From NCBI GenBank assembly GCA_011317545.1, contig WUJK01000004.1:2790001-2854000 (forward strand): DNA of 64,000 bases. Reading direction: 5' to 3'. The position numbers were made by a program, and so were the translations under genes. Every line of letters starts with the position of its first letter. Position 1 is the first letter of the stretch. Of the stretch, positions 36,512 to 47,889 are shown in pieces. The stretch is from Coniella vitis. Its lineage: Eukaryota > Ascomycota > Sordariomycetes > Diaporthales > Schizoparmaceae. Under the pieces are notes generated by a model, which saw only the letters and a list, made by a program, of their open reading frames with translations, was not told the origin of the DNA and searched no databases.

Positions 36512-36921
36512 CCGTCAGTCTCATTGTGTGCAATTCTATTTCAGCCGCTCAAAAGTTTAAAAAGTTCGAACCCCATCATTGATGCAATAATAACGATGAT
36601 GATGATAACATTCATTCAGACCAGGTGTAGAAAGTCGACCCAATGTGGAGTGATTTGAAGCATTTTAGCATGCTGATCGCGAACAAACCGTGTATCACCT
36701 TATGTACCACATATAGAAGCATAGAAAATGGTTGACAAAGATCATTCTCACATAGTCATTATAACGAGCAGAAGCGACAGAGTCCCAACATGAGAAGAAG
36801 AAAGATGAGCGAAGGAAATAAGAAACGGAGGGTGTGAACCGGGGAGAAACAAGAAAACAGAATATCCGTCGGCGAATTTTGTCAAGCCACCATATCACCA
36901 GACAATTCCCACGTCCACCGT
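36512..36921. other. Short convergent intergenic region
   Basis: 3' flanks of the membrane-protein and CFEM-like genes. It has a TGA/ATGATGATGATA-type low-complexity patch and no gene. Confidence 0.5.
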
Positions 36922-37914
36922 CTATGCCAAGCAGAAAAACCCAACAATTCCAGCGACGATCGCACCAAAGGCCACCATAGGTCCCTTGGCGCCAGCCGAA
37001 GCACTCGAGTCTGCAGTCGCACTTGCGGACGCTGTCTGGCTGGCCGCAAGCGTGGTCGTGCTGGTGACGCTGCCGCTGACAGCCAACGCCACGGCCGCCA
37101 CGTTTGTGCTCAGCGTCAAGCTCCCATCCGTGGCCGTGACCGTCTCCGTGACAGTTTGCGTCTCGGTGCTCCACGTCCACCCGGCACCCCAGGCGCCCCA
37201 ACCCCCCCAGCCCGAAACCCCGGCGCCGCCCACCCACGGACTTCCGTCCCACGCACAGCCTGTGACCGTGACACTGGCGCCGTCATAGGTTGATCCCCAA
37301 GCACCCCAGCTGCCCCAATCCCCGGCACCTCCGCCCCATGCTCCCCAGCCTCCGCCTCCGCCTCCGCCTCCGCCTAGACCCTGGCCTTGCGGGTCTCTGG
37401 GTCGCGCGGCTGCGGTGGTGGGACCTGTGCTGCCGCTGAGAAAGGTGGCTGACGCGCCTGTGCCAGAGCCAGCCGTCGTGGTTGCCGAGGATCCCGGCGG
37501 CCAGGGCAGCGTGTACACGCCAGTGGAGCCGGCGGCCGCACAGCTGGAATATTGGGAGCAGAGCGACGAGGCCAGGCTGCTGTAGCTCGAGACGGCCGTC
37601 GGCGTTGCCGCGCAGGCGGACACCAGGCACGAGCTCACGGCGGAAAAGGGCGAGGCTGAGCAGAAGGCAGTGGGGGTTGGCCAGGCGGATGAGCCGGTAC
37701 TGGTTGCGTACACGGAGGAGAGACACGATTGCTGAATTTAGATTGCGCCAAAAAAGAAAAAGAGTCAGCGCGAGGTTTCCAATCGTCAAAATGGGTCGTG
37801 TCCACTTGGTGGGAAAAGTTTCATGGTGAGGGTACTTACGGCGCAGGTCGGCGCTCCTCCCCACCACTGCGCGGCGGCGGTGCCGGCTAGAGCCGTCAAG
37901 GCGAAGCCCTTCAT
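36922..37914 (-). CDS. CFEM-like, Gly/Trp-rich GPI-anchored cell-wall protein
   Basis: Two exons, 37840-37914 and 36922-37731, encode 294 residues; the 108-nt intron is phase 0. A signal peptide (about 1-16) precedes a Cys-rich module with Cys at 24, 28, 49, 60, 65, 83 and 89. The spacing PTCAQSC, then CSASPFSAVSSC and LVSAC, recalls the CFEM domain. However, the CxC pair and the Asp-bearing segment that bind heme in true CFEM proteins are not seen. A Gly/Trp-rich stretch follows (GGG runs and WGAWG repeats, about 155-215), then a Ser/Thr/Ala region. The C-terminal hydrophobic tail (PMVAFGAIVAGIVGFFCLA) fits a GPI-attachment signal. It is likely an extracellular wall or adhesion protein. CFEM assignment is tentative; secretion and GPI anchoring are firmer. 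Confidence 0.72.
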
Positions 37915-40900
37915 TGCGGTGTACTTCTTGTGTGCGTGTGTCCGTATGTCTGCGGTTATGGGAGACGATAAGGAGGAGGACGGTGGTCGACTGAGAGGAG
38001 AATCGTGGAGATGGCCCGATAGGTATGCTGATCAACAAGCCCAAAGCTGTTCAGTGTCCAACAATGCTACTAAGGGGGGTGGATAGGCATTGGAACGACG
38101 TTGGCTTTATAGTCAGATCCCATAGCCATACGCGGCAGGGAAGGCAGGACAATCGAGGCACCATCAACAGACACACTTGGCACATTGTGCTCGGTGACAC
38201 ACGAGAGACTAGAGCCCAAGTGTGTCAAGGGTACGCAAAAGCCTTCCTTACCAGCCCGTGAAGTGATGAGCAAAGGGATGAATCAGGACACGCAGGAAGA
38301 CGCAAGCAAAGCTTAGACAGACACGGCTTGTTTCGAGCTCCTAGCGGTAATACTTCTTTCTTCTCACTCACACACACACGACTTGCAGCGAAGAGAAACC
38401 AAACATACACGGAGAAGAAAACAGACTTCCAGAGCTAGTGCAGGTGCCGGTCTGCTCCACGCGTCACTTGACTTGCCTCCGCCGCCAGCTGGACAGAGCC
38501 AAGAAAGACAAAAGAAAGAAAATACCAAGAGTAACAGCAGTGGAATACACGGGTCGGTTGTATATGGCAGTGTATGGGGTATGTAACTGCAAGCGCTAGA
38601 ACAAACGGTTGAAAGGGAGGGCCTCGTCAGCCTGGTACCAAAAAGGAACGAAAACGAGATGGGACTGGATGAGGGCGGGCTGCGCTGGGCTGCGCTTCGG
38701 GACCATCTCCAACGGGACCGAGCGGGCTAGTTGTCAAGGAACAATCAGACGCCTTGCCGAGCTAGCTGATGACAGCTTGGTTGCACACGGCACCGAGGAG
38801 AAGAATGGGCAGTGGGCGGCTTGGCTGCTGTGTCATTGTGTAAAGGAAAGGGGTTGTACTCACAGCAGCTACATGGAAGACACGCACACTTACACATTCG
38901 AGGTTCATCCCGCAAGGCCCGGGTCGATCCACTCGGGGTCTTCTTTGGCTCATGGCCGCATTGCCACACGACGAAATCTCCGAATCCCCCAAGGTTGCCT
39001 CAGCCGGAAGAGGGTGGGCTGGGCTGAGCTGGCGGGAGTCGGTGCGTTCCATCATTGGAGGATGTGGGTGCAAGCGTGAGTGCAAGGTTGAGAGGCCTCT
39101 TTGCCTGTCCAGGTGCTTACTATGCAGGTAGAAAGATCGAGAGCTCTTCAGCCATCATCATCATAATGAAGCTACAGACATAGCAGATGCAAGCCGAAAG
39201 CAAGCTGAAACATTAAGATTGACGACGTACACCGTCCACGCGGCCTCTTCCCACCACAAGAGGCAAATATGTGTGTAGAGCAGCCCAAAGCCGATGCCAA
39301 GAGGAAGCACAGCATCGTTTTGGCTTGTTCCAAACGGTTGCCTGACTTGCTTGTATATCAAGACGTGTGAACATGAGCTCAGACTCCAAGGCAAAATGTC
39401 TGATTATGTAAAGTGCGTAAAATCCAAACACGTGTGTTCCTTACCTTCACCCGCATGCTACAAACAATTATAAATCTTCATCTCTTCTACCACACACAGA
39501 GTGGCGAGGCAAGTGAAGCTGAAAAAAAAAAAGGAAAAAGAGTAGATAAACAAGACACAAGCTGCGAACTCTCATTCAGGTGAACATGGTGTCGTGCCGC
39601 GCAATGCATATTCCGAAGAAGTGTACTATCCTGTGCAACAGCGTCAATTCCATTCAACTTGATTGACCGACGCATTATCGCGCTTTGGTCTGCTGGCTGC
39701 CAACACAACACCTACATACATGGATCAACCTCCATCAGATCGATTGCGCGGTCTTTGCACAGCCCTCTCTGACCACCTTGTCTATTCATCCTGTCTGGCT
39801 GTCGATCTGTCACTAACCAGTCTCCAGACAACCTCCTGTACTCATCTTCGTTCGTCCGGTAGGGGGTGAGGCCTTTAATTGCTGACATGTGTACAGGTGG
39901 AAAAGCCCTTGGGGAACCTCCGATGCGCTAACAGTGACATACCGAGTTTAAGAACAATAAATTCATCAGCCGGTGAGTGTTTGCCGTTTGCATTGTCACT
40001 GTCGTCAGCATTTGACATCATAACCCCACGCTTCCTATGAGACTATGCAAGCATTGCTTTCTCTCTTCTACTTTGCCCCCCCATATATTTCTTTCCTTTG
40101 AGTTGTTTGGATTGGGCTGATTGGGATTCAACGCCACTTATACGCCGCACGTTGAACATGCGGCGGGCCGAGGTTACTTTAAGGTTTTCCGGGCCCGAGA
40201 AGTGCAAGAGTGGGGCTGACAAGGGTCAACAGCGTCGTAATGATCAAGATGGCTGGGGGGGGGGGGGGGTTAGGGTATTCCTCACAAGTCGAGTTGTCTC
40301 TGCTTATGTACATGGTAGCTGTTACTTGGGCAAATTAGATCTGATTAGATTAGATTGCTCGTTATGGTTGGGTGACCAATCGCGAGTAAGTGAGAAGGTA
40401 TTCGTCGTCACATACCTCCACGCCTTATCCTATCGTTTCAGACAAAGAAAACACATCATTCGTTGTTTTTATCTGCTCTATTCTTCGTTTCTCCGCCCAG
40501 GACCCTCGTAGAAATCGGCCCAGCACCGCACTATGCTATACAAGCTTCCCAATGGAACAATACTACATTACTACCACAGCAACCAACTCATACGGCCCAG
40601 CCCGTCATCAGGTCTATAACAACCAGTTGCTGAAGCCACTCTCCCAGTGGCTTGCTTGATCATTGCATTTCGTTATGCCTCAGCATAATCATCAACGTAT
40701 ACCGTTCCCCAATAACCAGGATCAATCAAGGTCATTCGCTTATTCGCTCTCTTGCGAACCGTATTGCTTTGCATGTACCGCGTATAGGTCATCAATGCAA
40801 CATAACTCATAACAATAGTCGCGCCAGGCCCGTCAAATGAGAGAGCTTTTTAAGCGTTCACAGCACTCACCGACAAATAACACCACCATCGCCAAAAGAC

Positions 40901-40961
40901 TTATATGCTCAATATCGAGCTGCCGCTATAGCTGTTGCTGAGCAGCACCTGCTTGCGGATC
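37915..40961. other. 3 kb intergenic region
   Basis: No gene recognised in 3 kb between two minus-strand genes. CT-rich DNA follows the CFEM-like gene start. The 156-residue open frame at 38609-39079 has no domain and odd composition. A G15 run lies at 40255-40269. Confidence 0.45.
40255..40269. repeat. G15 homopolymer followed by TTAGGG
   Basis: Fifteen G residues followed by TTAGGGT. A single telomere-like hexamer, not an array. Confidence 0.85.
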
Positions 40962-43090
40962 CTACAGCATCGTGCCAAATAGTCCATCCGAGGTAATGGG
41001 CTTCCGCACCGGACCGTTCTCGTCGTCGTCATTTGCCTTGCGGTGACGAAACGTGAAGCCCACAAACAGGGACTTGCCCATGTCATCCTCGCGTTCAGCC
41101 ATCTTCTCCAACGCCGTCTGCTTCTCGTGGACTTCCTTGTACTTGGCCATGTCAGCCTCGTTGGTAAAGTCGTCAAAGTAGCCAGCATCCGTCTCCGAGT
41201 CTAACTCTGGGACAAAGGGCGCCTTCGTTTCGCGCAAGACATCCCAATCAACCTCGGCAAAGTACTGGTGCGAGTAGATGTCCTTGATGTTGGAAAAGCG
41301 CTTGGAACGCGAGTTGATACAGGTGGTAATGAAGCTCCACGTTCTGTTGGAGAGGAAGTAGTTTGGATCTTCCCAGACTGGTCTCTTCAGCACCTCTTTC
41401 CAGTGTTTCAAATTGCGCCACGTCTCATCAGGCGTTGCGCCAGCAAATGGAGGGAACCCAGTCAGAGCCTCAAAAAGCATACATCCTAGACTCCAATAGT
41501 CGACTGTGTAGTCGTATTCTTCTCCTCGCAGGACTTCAGGCGCCATGTAGTCGGGTGAGCCGACAATGGACTTGGCGTAGTTTGCGTCCTTGTCTCGCAT
41601 CGAGCGGTATCCATCGCGACGCTCTGCTACGGTGCGCTGGTCCATCGGTTTGCCGAAAGGCACAGAAGTCTCGGAAGCCTTTTCTAGGCGAACACGCATG
41701 GACTCAATCTTGGCCGGCGCCAAGAATCCAGCCGCCAGCCCAAAATCGGTCAGCTTGACGTGGCCAGAGGAGTCCACAAGGAAATTCTCGGGCTTGAGAT
41801 CACGGTGGATGTAACCCAGCTGGTGTAGGGCGTCGACGGAGCAGAACATTTCTGCAATGTAGAAACGGGCGTGCCTGTTCGAAAGGACACCAGTATTGTT
41901 CAAAAGGGTACGGAAGTCACCTCCAGGTACGTATTCCTGTTGAATGTGTTAGTTTGTCATGGCGCAAAGGATGGAATGTGGAATAATTACCATGGCAAGG
42001 TAGATATTCTTGTCGTCTTGGAATGAGTACAAGAGGCGGACGAGCCACTGACTCTTGGCAGTGGTCAGAATGTCTCGCTCCGTCAGAACGTGGCGAACCT
42101 CATCCAGCTTGAACAGTAGTGCTTTGCTCATGACTTTCAAGGCACACACCTCCTTGGTGTCCTTCTTCTGGGCCAGAAACACTTGACCGTAGCCACCCTG
42201 TCCGACCTGTGTGAGGATCTGGAAATCACCTTGTCGGAGCCGCACTCGCCGCTTGCGCAGATTGGCTCGCTCACGGCCAGTGTATTTGTGCCACCACTGT
42301 TTGTACGTCTCTTCATCCGTCGCTGGAGGGGCTGGGAACTCCTCTTGGAAAGCGTTCAAGCGGCTTTGGCGGTTGCCGACGTAGGTAAGAAGGTCGAAGT
42401 AGTAGTCGAGGAAATCTGAGCAAATAGAGCGCCAGTTATTAGCAGAGAAACTTCCAATGCCTCCCCTGCAATCCCGTAACTGCGTCCTAACTTACAAAGC
42501 TGGGTTACGTTGACCATACGCCTCACATTGGGCTTCTGTAGAATCTCCAACTCCTCAGGCGTGAGACCGCGCGAAGTGTCGAACCTCTTGGCAGGAGGGG
42601 CCGCGCGGGCGCTCTGATAGATATCTTGTCTCGACAACGCAGCATGGCTGGGTAGGGCCGAGAGGGTAGGACCGCCGAGTTTGGAGGCGGCAGGCGGGGT
42701 GTTCTCCTGGCCTTGATGCTTGCGCGGGCTAGAAGGGGTGGCCTTTGGTGGTGAGTAGTCGTTGAGGATCGTACTGTTGCCCATGTCGACGTCCGAGGAC
42801 TGGAGACTGCTGTTGCCCTTGCCGGGAGAGAGCGTGTGGGCGACAGACTGGGGGCGACCCAGCCTGATGGGCGCATCGAAAACATTGGCGTTCGACTTGG
42901 GGTGAGGCTCTTGAGCTTGAGGGAGTTCGTGGGCACCAGGAGGAAATGATCTTTTGCTAGGGCTGCCGACAGGCGTGCGGGCGGGCTCCACAAAGGTGTT
43001 TCTGATGGGGGTTTCGGGGCGGCCCAGGTCGAGTTTGCTGCCATTGTCCTTGCCGCCTGCTGCAAAGACGTTGGACATGAAGCTGGCCAT
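40962..43090 (-). CDS. dbf2: NDR-family kinase Dbf2/Sid2 (SidB type)
   Basis: Three exons, 42496-43090, 41991-42415 and 40962-41936, give 664 residues; the introns are 80 and 54 nt. After a 190-residue Pro/Ser-rich N-terminus comes the Mob1-binding helical segment (FLDYYFDLL to GRERANLRKRR). The kinase core has GQGGYGQV (270-277), Lys292, HRDLKPEN with Asp386, and DFG with Asp404. A long NDR-specific insert follows, then the activation loop KSIVGSPDYMAPE with Ser463. The hydrophobic motif FVGFTF carries Thr635. The GSPDYMAPE loop and short insert point to Dbf2/Sid2 rather than Cot1. In fungi this kinase, with Mob1, ends the septation initiation / mitotic exit cascade and drives septum formation and conidiation. 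Confidence 0.93.
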
Positions 43091-44945
43091 GTTTGTGATG
43101 GAATGGAGAGCTGGGTTGGCAGCCGCGTCGATATCTCAGATGTGATTCTGGATGTGTGGTCCAGGCCAGGGAACAGGGCGTTGTTGCGCCCCAAGTCTAG
43201 CGTGGCTGACGGTGACCGCGGGGTAGATAAACACAGGCAGGCGCACGCACAACTCACTTCACTCACTTTACTCACAGACGCAACGCAGCGATGACGAGGC
43301 TGCAGCAAGCGGTGGAGTGTAGAATACGACCTGTCTACCAAGGTGCAAGAAGGGCTGGTCCTTGCTTGCTTGCGATCGATCGACGGCCTGATGCGACGGG
43401 CGCTTTGTTGTGGCGTCGTTGGCGTTGTTGCGGTTGAGGCTGCGTTGGGCAGCAGCAGTCCAGCAGATGAATATAGAGCTGGAGGAGCTGACAGGAGGCT
43501 GACGAGATGATATCTGCGCACCCTTATGGTCAAGTAAGTACTTGTGCTGGCATGTGAGAGGCTTGTTGGGCCATGATGGGAATGTGGCATGCAGATGCAA
43601 GGACCAGGCATGGGTCTGGTCGAGGGCGAAGCGACAAGCCCACTTTATTGATGATCCACTGCACTGCTGCACTGGCAGGTGCGCTCTGCCAACAAATGTT
43701 TGCTGCGTGTCCCAGTCCGCTAGTGCACTGAAAACAAGGCCTGGCGTTGGTCCAGCAACAGCGGATTCCAAGGCCTGGTCCAGTCCCAGGGCGCCCCTGC
43801 CGAAACACACTAATAAGTGACTCCCTGTTGCCAATATGTCCATCAAACTGCTGGGCACCGCTTTGGCAGGGCAGAGCAGGGCAGGCAGGCTTGCTTGCTT
43901 TCTACTATGTACGGACGGTAGTATCGTTATTGATTTAGTACTTTCTGATTCCAGCAGGTCAGGTCACAGGACTTGGTCACGTCCGAATCGCAGCATTTGT
44001 ATAGGGTATCAGTACCTCGACCATACTATCAGCAAAGCAGGCGTATTTGTAAAAAGTCAACCGTCAAAAGACAATCTAGAATGTAAGCTGGAGACAAGAT
44101 ATGATCTACCGTTCCACGTCCTCGCGAAAGTATCAGAAAGCCGACCCGAGACAAGCCGCCTCGTGCTGACGGGAGGTCATCCAGTGAAGGAATCCACGAC
44201 ATACGCGATCTCCAAAGCATAACCTTGCCTTGGGAATCCACGATGGGCACCACGTCAGAACAGTGCATTGGTATGAAGAGAAATTGTCGGGCTGAAGCAT
44301 CAGGCATCTAGTGATACCTCAGTAGACTCTAGGGTAAAAGGGCCGGTCTTGTCTACAGAGCGTATTCTGGATGAGCTAATGGAACGAAACCGAGAGATTG
44401 AAGGCTGGTGGAGTTGGAAGCTGATGTCGACACTGAACGGGCACAACATCCAGACGGATGGCGTGAAGCCCGGGAACCAGCGGAAGACTACCACACTGAA
44501 CCGCTGCTTCACTCCGACAATTCAGGATATCCATAATCGATCACTTTGTCAATGATTTTCAGATTCGTGAAAAGTCCCGCCCTGTTCTCATAGTCACACA
44601 GAAAGCTCGTCACATTTAGGGACGCAAAATATGTTCGTATCTTCGATACCAGACAGTCCATCGGATTTTTGTAGACGTTCGCAAAGACTGTATCAGACGT
44701 CCTCGGGCGCCCGATTGTAAAGGACCCCCTACGCCGTAAGTGTGGCAAAAACTCATAGATTGCGATGGTCCATGATGCCCCAAGCCGTGAACACGCCGTG
44801 CAAGAATCTCCCTTTCGGGGTTTCCGTCCCTTTTTCCATATGTTCCGGGGTCACCGGCGTGACCCGTGAGTGCATGGTCCTCAAATCCATAGTGTCTCGA
44901 TGTCCGACCGTTATCTGTTCAACCCGCCAAAGCACCTAGGTGCAC
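43091..44945. other. Intergenic region with an orphan reading frame
   Basis: The DNA next to 43090 is the leader and promoter of the kinase gene. At 44509-44830 on the minus strand an open frame of roughly 100 codons, without a clear Met, looks somewhat protein-like (for example DTVFANVYKNPMDCLVSKI). I found no family for it and no intact gene model. Confidence 0.4.
44509..44830 (-). pseudogene. Possible gene remnant, unidentified
   Basis: An open stretch of about 100 codons ends in YGYPELSE before a stop. It has mixed hydrophobic and charged composition, unlike the repeat-rich shadow frames nearby. A stop codon lies upstream and no splice partner was found. It may be a relic, an exon of an unrecognised gene, or chance. 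Confidence 0.2.
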
Positions 44946-45541
44946 TTAGGAGGTGGGGTTGGGGTTCATCTGTTCTTGTGTTAGCTATATGGCATCTCAA
45001 AGAGCAGACATGGATATTTCCTGTCTGTCGTGTCGCGCTTGTTCTGTGCCCAAGACTCACCTTTCTCTTGCCACCAGTGAGCTGGACGTTCACGAAACGG
45101 CGGGTGTACTTGAGTCTCTTCATGGCACGGCCCTTACTAAACTACCATCAGCATATACTCGAATATTTGGAGGCCCATTGTCGTCGGCCACGGCTGCGGC
45201 GGAGTCGATGTTGATGGCTCGTCGATCGATTGTCGCGTGATGAAAGGGAAGGACGTGTGGGTTGATCAAACGTACGGCAGCTTCTTCTTCTCTGTATTCG
45301 GGATTTATGTCAGCACACAACTTCTCTAGTTCCAAATATTCCTAATATTTCGAGGTTACGCACCCTGCTTCTCAACCTTGGGGGTCTGAGACTTGACCTT
45401 GCCGGCACGGGCGCTGTGTTGACAAAAATGTCAGAAAATTTCGTTCGAGTCGCGGCGGCTCGCATCCGTCCGTCCAATGCTTAAAAAAAAAAATCCTCCA
45501 GGCGTTGGTGGTCCTTACAGAGATCCGTGAACCTTTCCCAT
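44946..45541 (-). CDS. rps30: 40S ribosomal protein eS30, five exons
   Basis: Reconstructed from five exons: 45519-45541, 45364-45413, 45276-45291, 45061-45136 and 44946-44969. They total 189 nt and give a 62-residue protein that starts MGKVHGSLARAGKV and ends RKMNPNPTS. The length equals that of fungal eS30, and every junction keeps frame with GT..AG ends. Landmarks are GKVKSQTPKVEKQEKKK, KGRA, YTRRFVNV and GGKRK. Exon 3 is only 16 nt and exon 5 only 24 nt. The protein lies near the A-site side of the 40S head; here it is encoded without the ubiquitin-like FUBI fusion found in animals. Four introns in a 62-codon gene is dense but common for fungal ribosomal-protein genes. Confidence 0.92.
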
Positions 45542-45859
45542 TTTCGATGATTATTGCTTGACTGTCGATATGGTGATTGACGATTTGTCGGGACAGCGGT
45601 TGTGGTGGGACGACTGAAATGGGTTGTCGGACAGTGATGAGTCGTAGGAGTAATTCTTGGTGGATTTGCTGAGGTTTGCCCCCGCCGACAGTGGGCGGCC
45701 GGCCAGCCTGAAATGGCTTAGCGGTGGCAATCACGTGCCCTACCTTTTTCGGTGTTTAGATAAGCAGAACGATAAGTACGTACCCTTGCATGCGGTATGC
45801 TTGAGCAAGGAACCGGCCTTGGGAGTTCTGATTTCTGGACAAGCAAGGCAATAACCACG
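45542..45859. promoter_or_regulatory. Divergent promoter, eS30 / WBP11-like
   Basis: 318 bp between divergent start codons must hold both promoters and leaders, which suggests shared control. No motif is assigned with confidence. Confidence 0.6.
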
Positions 45860-46767
45860 ATGGCCAAGGAGAAGAATTATAACCCCGTGCAGGCGCAGCG
45901 TAAGGCAGACAAGGCCAAGGCCATCAAAAAAGGTGCGTTTTCTCATGATTGCCTGATCTGACGATTGCTCTGACTGACTCGGATCCTATAGGCAAAGCCG
46001 ATGTCACAGCCAAGCGCAACGAGCGCCTTGCGAAGCGCAACCCGGAGCGCATACAGAAGCAAATCGATGACCTGAAAGCGATTGGCACTGGCGGCGGCAA
46101 GCTCACGCGACACGAAGAGCAGGTTCTGGAAGGTCTGGAAAAGGAGCTCAAGGCAGTGCAGAAGGCACGAGAGGCACTTGGCGATGCGGCACCTCAATTC
46201 AGGCGCGGTGGCCCCCCACGCGACGGCGACAATGACAGAGGTGTCTTGGGCAAGCGGAGACGAAATTTCAACGACGCCGACTCGAGCAGCGATAGCGAAG
46301 TACCTGAGGACGTAAAGGCCATTCCCATGCCGAGGGACACACCACCGCCGATTCCAAAGGAGATGATGGACAAGTGGTGGGCCAAGAGGAGGGCCAAGAG
46401 GAATGCAAATGCCAACACCGAGCCATTAGGCCGTGATAGAGGCATTGGCCGGGAGGGAATCGAAGGCGATGATGCAGCCTCGAAGCCAGCGCCAGCGCCG
46501 GTCGTCGAAGCAAAGACAGTCTATGAAGCTAAACCTATAGTCAGAGATCTGAGGAAAGAGGCAGCCGCTTTCGTGCCCACTGTTGTCAGACAAAAGCTTG
46601 ACAAGAGTCAAGGAAAGGGTGGCTTGATGGAGCCAGAGGAAGCAGATCGGTTGGAGCAACAGGGCTACTTGAAATCCACAGCCCACGCAAATCACGACAC
46701 GGATACGGATACGGCACTGGCTTCCAAACATGTCACCCTGGAAGAGGTTGAGGACGATGACGAGTGA
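45860..46767 (+). CDS. wbp11: WBP11-like pre-mRNA splicing protein
   Basis: Two exons, 45860-45932 and 45992-46767, encode 282 residues; the 59-nt intron is phase 1. The N-terminus MAKEKNYNPVQAQRKADKAK and the following KRNERLAKRNPERIQKQIDDLK and EEQVLEGLEKELKAVQKARE form the charged helical Wbp11 domain. Downstream is a Pro motif (PRDTPPPIPKEM) able to bind WW domains or PQBP1-like partners. A C-terminal segment VRDLRKEAAAFVPTVVRQK typical of the family follows, and the C-terminus is acidic (EEVEDDDE). WBP11 proteins are nuclear factors of the active spliceosome. The fungal form is shorter than the human one (641 residues) because the long Pro-rich repeats are missing. Confidence 0.85.
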
Positions 46768-47889
46768 AGAGATACCGCGCATATTTCGGATCAGAAACAA
46801 ATGTGGCCCGTTCACTACGAGTGTGTCGGACTCGTCCAGACACTTACTTCGCAAGCTGCCACTCTTGCATTTCCGATATCGGAACGTACTGGCACATGCA
46901 AAGACAGCGCCTTTTTGGTTGGTAAGTCATGGAAACATCATGAACCCTACCGGTCTAGGCTGACCATCAGTCCTTTTAGTCTATAGTCAGAGCCTTGCCT
47001 CTACACTGGATCACCAAGATAGCAAGGCCAGCAGCCCAATAGGCAGCCAGCAGCGATTATTGCTATAGATGACACCGAACTACTTGTGCCGTCAGTACAC
47101 CAACGCATCCGTCTGTGCTTTCTATTCGTGTCGAAGCAGCAGCCTCGACGCGGTTGGCAAATCAAATGCGGATTTTCCTACCAGTGAACCTTCACCGAGC
47201 AGGACAACTTCGGAGATTGATCAGATTTCGGTTGCTTGGGCGCGATCCCTAGGATGTGGTATATAGCATTCATCCCCAAACGCGAGTTGCGCAGCTCAGA
47301 CCTCAGCTTAAAAAGCAACCAGATTACAGCAGAGAGTCAAAAGAAGCCTACAAAAGCCATGAGAAACATACATCTGTGCTGCGATTGCCCGTGTCTACTA
47401 GAGCCATGGTGGGTTGGAATAGCCCTTTCCCCATCGGAGGGTGTCTCCCAGGCTTGATACGTGGGGTCCAATCTATGGACTTAGCTAGTTATCCTATGTC
47501 ACATAGGACCGTATTTTTACTGGCAATTTATTCCAATCAACTCGTAACTCGGCATCCAGACATAATGTGCGACTACCAACATCCATCCATGAGCTCGCCA
47601 AGATGACCTTTTCCAAATGAAGTGCCCCATGGGAGCGCGCGGCAAGGTGGCAGACCAAGACGTCAGGTCGGCTGACTTATTGAATCATTGACACGCACGG
47701 GCAATCCACTACTCCGGAAAGCGGAAACAAGCCGGCAACAGCTACTAGGTACATCGCATCCCCGCCATGTGGTCCATATACATAGTAGCGGTGGTCATCG
47801 AACGTCTGTCTGGCTGACACGATGGCTTTTGTCGAGTCCGTGACGTGCGCAGGCATATTTTGGTTGGAGGAATCGCTGGAATTACTGAC
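46768..47889. other. Intergenic region
   Basis: 3' flank of the WBP11-like gene and 5' flank of the MFS transporter gene. No gene seen. A TACATAGTA word occurs at about 47780. Confidence 0.5.

Noticed and set aside
38609..39079. A 156-codon plus-strand frame in the 38-41 kb gap
   Set aside because: No motif, no homologous look, and surrounded by equally long random frames on the other strand.
40255..40280. Telomere-like TTAGGG after the G-run
   Set aside because: Only one hexamer is present; no tandem array and ordinary genes lie on both sides.
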